Source: an uncultured Clostridia bacterium (lineage in GTDB: Bacteria > Bacillota > Clostridia > Christensenellales > CALWSW01). Taken from it: 9,048 nucleotides of DNA. This document shows, piece by piece, positions 7,174 through 9,048 of this stretch. How positions within the stretch are numbered: the stretch's first letter is position 1; each line of letters opens with the position of its first letter. The stretch lies in the NCBI GenBank assembly GCA_937874755.1, contig CALNBC010000062.1, positions 1-9,048 on the forward strand, written 5' to 3'. The notes under the pieces are model-generated. The model was not told the DNA's origin. It worked only from the letters and a program-made list of their open reading frames with translations, and made no database searches. The position numbers were made by a program, and so were the translations under genes.

Positions 7174-7189
7174 CTGTGAGAAATCACAG
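7174..7189. other. Short perfect hairpin, possible weak terminator downstream of the membrane protein gene
   Basis: CTGTGA and TCACAG enclose GAAA on the plus strand, a GNRA-type loop if transcribed that way. On the minus strand the stem is followed by TTTA. Flanking CCCC and GGGG could extend it with an internal loop. It lies 58 bases after the stop of the membrane protein gene. A further small dyad, ATGCT/AGCAT at 7230-7243, is immediately after that stop. Confidence 0.35.
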
Positions 7190-7246
7190 GGGCTTACTTC
7201 TTCAAATGGTTATCAAGCTATGAAAATTAATGCTAACTAGCATCCG

Positions 7247-8236
7247 CTACACTTCCAGTGCAGATATTGCCTTGACGTCGTGTTTCTTTTCTACGAAGTA
7301 TGCAACAAGCACCACCAGCGCAACAACTATGGGGAACAAGAACTCAACATTGTAGATTCCCGTCATGGGAAGCAGGCCATAGGTGATGAGCGATGTTGTG
7401 CAGATGGAAGCCGCCACGCAGTCGATATAGCCTCCTGTGGCGTGGCAGGAAAACAGCCTGCTCAAAAGGTCGCAGATAAACAGCGTCAATACGCCGCCCG
7501 CGATGCCGCAGATTATGCTCCCGCTCGCTGCTATGGTCATCGTGGTGACCAAGGCGATATTGAAGAATGGGGGGATACCTAGGAAGAGTACGAATGCAAA
7601 CAGGAAGTAACCAGCGTACATCGCGACCGCGGAAAGGGCTTCTGAAGCCATCATAGTCTGGTACATGAAGGCGGAGAATGCAGCGACAATCGCTCCAAGC
7701 ACCAGCTTGCCAGCAGCAATCGTAGCAAATGGGCCCCAGCCGGGCGCCTTGGGAGAGAACCTGCCACCAACAGCCTTGACTTCGTCAGATACTACTCCGA
7801 GCCATTCTTTGGGGGCGAACACGAGCTTTGCAATAACGAGCACAGTTAGCACAGAGAAGGAACCGGTGTCCATGTACTGACCGAGCAGACTGCTACTGAC
7901 AGTGCCCACGAGTTGGCCGATGACCGCGAACAGACCGCCCACGATGATGACGTCATACTTGCCGAGGGAGATAAGGGGCATCATGCTGTTTGTGCGCTCT
8001 GTGGTATAACCGCGGCGGCAGGCATACTGCAGCGCGGCGACGCCAGCGGCGTACGAACAGAAAGGCACGAGCAGCGGACCAAATGAAATTCCGAAAGCGA
8101 GGGTTGCATCGGCAGATCCCAAAGCGGCTACTCCCACGAGCCCTATAAGACCATGGAGTACGAAGGCGGCGCCGCCGCCAATGCATGCTGCGAAGCAGCC
8201 TGCAAAAAAGGAAATAGCCAAAGTCAATAAATCCAT
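7247..8236 (-). CDS. Polytopic membrane protein of unrecognised family, possible transporter
   Basis: A 329-residue, strongly hydrophobic protein with about nine or ten membrane segments by eye (near 3-22, 24-40, 45-72, 93-113, 126-140, 170-193, 200-222, 224-252, 268-290 and 297-315). A hydrophilic loop at about 141-168 divides it into two halves. The first segment contains the glycine-rich stretch GCFAACIGGGAAF (13-25), and the second half has GIAGGVL (244-250). Polar residues lie in or beside hydrophobic stretches in the second half: D256, H265, D272. I do not recognise the family; the glycine-rich start recalls TauE/SafE-type exporters only loosely. Its place between an FGGY kinase and a GntR/UTRA regulator suggests transport of the kinase substrate, which is inference. 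The start is supported by AAGGAG at 8244-8249, seven bases before the ATG, nearly the same initiation region as the gene starting at 3604. Confidence 0.85.
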   Translation of the reverse strand: MDLLTLAISFFAGCFAACIGGGAAFVLHGLIGLVGVAALGSADATLAFGISFGPLLVPFCSYAAGVAALQYACRRGYTTERTNSMMPLISLGKYDVIIVGGLFAVIGQLVGTVSSSLLGQYMDTGSFSVLTVLVIAKLVFAPKEWLGVVSDEVKAVGGRFSPKAPGWGPFATIAAGKLVLGAIVAAFSAFMYQTMMASEALSAVAMYAGYFLFAFVLFLGIPPFFNIALVTTMTIAASGSIICGIAGGVLTLFICDLLSRLFSCHATGGYIDCVAASICTTSLITYGLLPMTGIYNVEFLFPIVVALVVLVAYFVEKKHDVKAISALEV

Positions 8237-8285
8237 AGTATTTCTCCTTATTGTTGATCACATTTCTTGAGATTGCACAGAACCA

Positions 8286-8361
8286 CAGGGCACAAATATG
8301 TTACAATAAGGTTGCCCTGGGACGCATGAGACTTATTAAAACACAGTTGAGTACCCGGGCA
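8286..8361. promoter_or_regulatory. Alternative-stem element in the leader of the membrane protein gene
   Basis: The segment TGCCCTG at 8313-8319 can pair perfectly with CAGGGCA at 8286-8292 (seven pairs, 20-base loop). Alternatively the segment TGCCCTGGG at 8313-8321 can pair with CCCGGGCA at 8354-8361 (eight pairs, one bulged base). The two pairings are mutually exclusive, as in attenuators and riboswitches. They fold on either strand. On the minus strand they would lie 50-125 bases upstream of the membrane protein start codon. No known riboswitch consensus was recognised. Confidence 0.4.
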
Positions 8362-8397
8362 GGCGCCCAGAGTTGCAGCCTCGGGCGCTCGCTTTTT
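8313..8397 (+). ncRNA. Candidate small structured RNA on the plus strand
   Basis: An extended -10-like sequence (TG-T-TACAAT, 8299-8307) could start a plus-strand transcript near 8314. That transcript would fold into the 8313-8321/8354-8361 hairpin and end in the terminator-like hairpin 8363-8388 with T8393-8397. The plus strand has no gene here, so the U-tract orientation is unexplained by the flanking genes. No -35 element is seen and no RNA family was recognised. The alternative is that these are leader structures of the minus-strand membrane protein mRNA. Confidence 0.27.
8363..8397 (+). terminator. Terminator-like hairpin in the plus orientation
   Basis: GCGCCC (8363-8368) pairs with GGGCGC (8383-8388), and GAG (8370-8372) pairs with CTC (8380-8382) across one bulged A; the loop is seven bases. 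The stem is followed four bases later by five T residues at 8393-8397. Read on the minus strand there is no U-tract, so it would not be a standard terminator for the FGGY kinase gene. Confidence 0.5.
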
Positions 8398-8431
8398 CGG
8401 GATTTTGTTCTGCTTTATCGCAGGGCTTTTC

Positions 8432-9048
8432 TTAATCGAGGGTGCTCAGCGCGTCGAACATTCCGCCGTCGCGAGCGGCTTTGACCATTTGCTGGTACAC
8501 CTTGTATACCTGCTTGTACCGCTCGACGTTCTCGGGGATGGGATGTGTAACCTCGGAGAAGCGCACCATGCGGTCAACGCCCTCCTTGGCATCATTGAAC
8601 ACGCCCACAGCCACGCCGCCCAATATAGCCGCAGCTACGTTCGCTGCGTCGGAGATAGCCAGCGCTTTGACGTCGCAGTCGAAAATGTCTGCCACCATCT
8701 GCCTCCACAAAGAAGAGTTGGCGGCACCGCCGCTCATAACAAGGGAGTTGAGCTTGACGCCCGACTTTACCACCGCTTCGTACATGTCGCGCGCTTCCAG
8801 CGTGATGCCTTCCATGACGGCGCGGATAATGTCGTTCCTCGTGGTGGAGAACTTAATGCCCGCGAACACTCCCTTGGAGTTGAACATCCAGTGGGGATAC
8901 CCCGACCCTTGCAGGAAGGGCAGGAATACGACGCCGTTCGCTCCCGGTACGCTCTCCGCCACCGCCTTGTTCATAAGGTCGAAGGCGTTCTGACCTGTTG
9001 CTTCAGCTTCCTTCACCTCTTCGCCACAGAGCGTGTCGCGTAACCAGC
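8432..9048 (-). CDS. FGGY-family carbohydrate kinase, C-terminal part (xylulokinase-like), 5' partial
   Basis: The frame is open to the window edge and about 204 residues are visible. FGGY kinases are usually about 500 residues, so the N-terminal sugar-binding half lies outside. The visible part is the FGGY_C domain: LPFLQGSGYPHW, then GVFAGI, then IRAVMEGITLEARDMYE, the ATP-site segment MSGGAANSSLWRQMVADIF, and AAAILGGVAVGVF. These enzymes phosphorylate a sugar or polyol with ATP in the cytoplasm; closeness to xylulokinase is by general pattern only, and the substrate cannot be set from this half. The GTG at 9014-9016 is internal, because family-like sequence (WLRDTLCGEEVKEAEA) continues upstream of it. 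The stop is TAA at 8432-8434. The membrane protein gene follows on the same strand after 195 structured bases, so the two may be one transcription unit or separately controlled. Confidence 0.9.
   Translation of the reverse strand, partial: WLRDTLCGEEVKEAEATGQNAFDLMNKAVAESVPGANGVVFLPFLQGSGYPHWMFNSKGVFAGIKFSTTRNDIIRAVMEGITLEARDMYEAVVKSGVKLNSLVMSGGAANSSLWRQMVADIFDCDVKALAISDAANVAAAILGGVAVGVFNDAKEGVDRMVRFSEVTHPIPENVERYKQVYKVYQQMVKAARDGGMFDALSTLD

Noticed and set aside
8281..8361. CACAGGGCA and GGGACGCA segments on the plus strand, considered as a c-di-GMP-I (GEMM) riboswitch
   Set aside because: The spacing, the tetraloop-receptor elements and the conserved AAACC and CCUCCGG segments do not fit, and no plus-strand gene follows.

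Overview
The window looks like chromosome from an anaerobic, Gram-positive, Clostridia-like bacterium. The evidence is strong AAGGAG/AGGAGG ribosome-binding sites, AT-rich intergenic DNA with a near-consensus sigma-A promoter, intrinsic terminators with long stems, and a lipoprotein signal peptide on a flavin-based reductase. No rRNA, tRNA, CRISPR array, insertion sequence or phage gene is visible. The species cannot be named from this sequence.

Layout: (1) 1-1747 (+) is a 5'-truncated FMN_bind/FAD_binding_2 reductase ending in a strong terminator. (2) 1835-3604 (-) is an EAL-CBS-CBS-GGDEF cyclic-di-GMP protein. (3) 3605-4065 is an AT-rich divergent intergenic region with the promoter of the next gene. 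(4) 4066-5931 (+) is a complete lipoprotein FMN/FAD reductase, paralogous to gene 1, closed by two terminators. (5) 6215-6946 (-) is a GntR/HutC-type regulator with a UTRA domain. (6) 7247-8236 (-) is a polytopic membrane protein of no family I recognise. (7) 8237-8431 is a structured intergenic region with a possible small RNA or switch-like leader. (8) 8432-9048 (-) is the C-terminal part of an FGGY-family carbohydrate kinase running off the window.

Two themes emerge. The left half looks like extracytoplasmic anaerobic respiration: two covalently flavinylated (ApbE-type motif) reductases that would pass electrons to small organic acceptors. A cyclic-di-GMP enzyme lies between them, divergent from the second. 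The two paralogs differ sharply in the active site. The second keeps most fumarate-reductase signature residues (HHTMGG, NRLGGNA, the RRD arginine). The first has lost all of them and carries a tyrosine-rich replacement. The right half looks like a small catabolic locus on the minus strand, in the order kinase, membrane protein, regulator. This suggests uptake and phosphorylation of a sugar or polyol, but the substrate cannot be read from the sequence.

The most interesting items are the rebuilt active site of gene 1, the unassigned membrane protein tied to the kinase and regulator, and the mutually exclusive stems plus terminator-like hairpin at 8286-8397.
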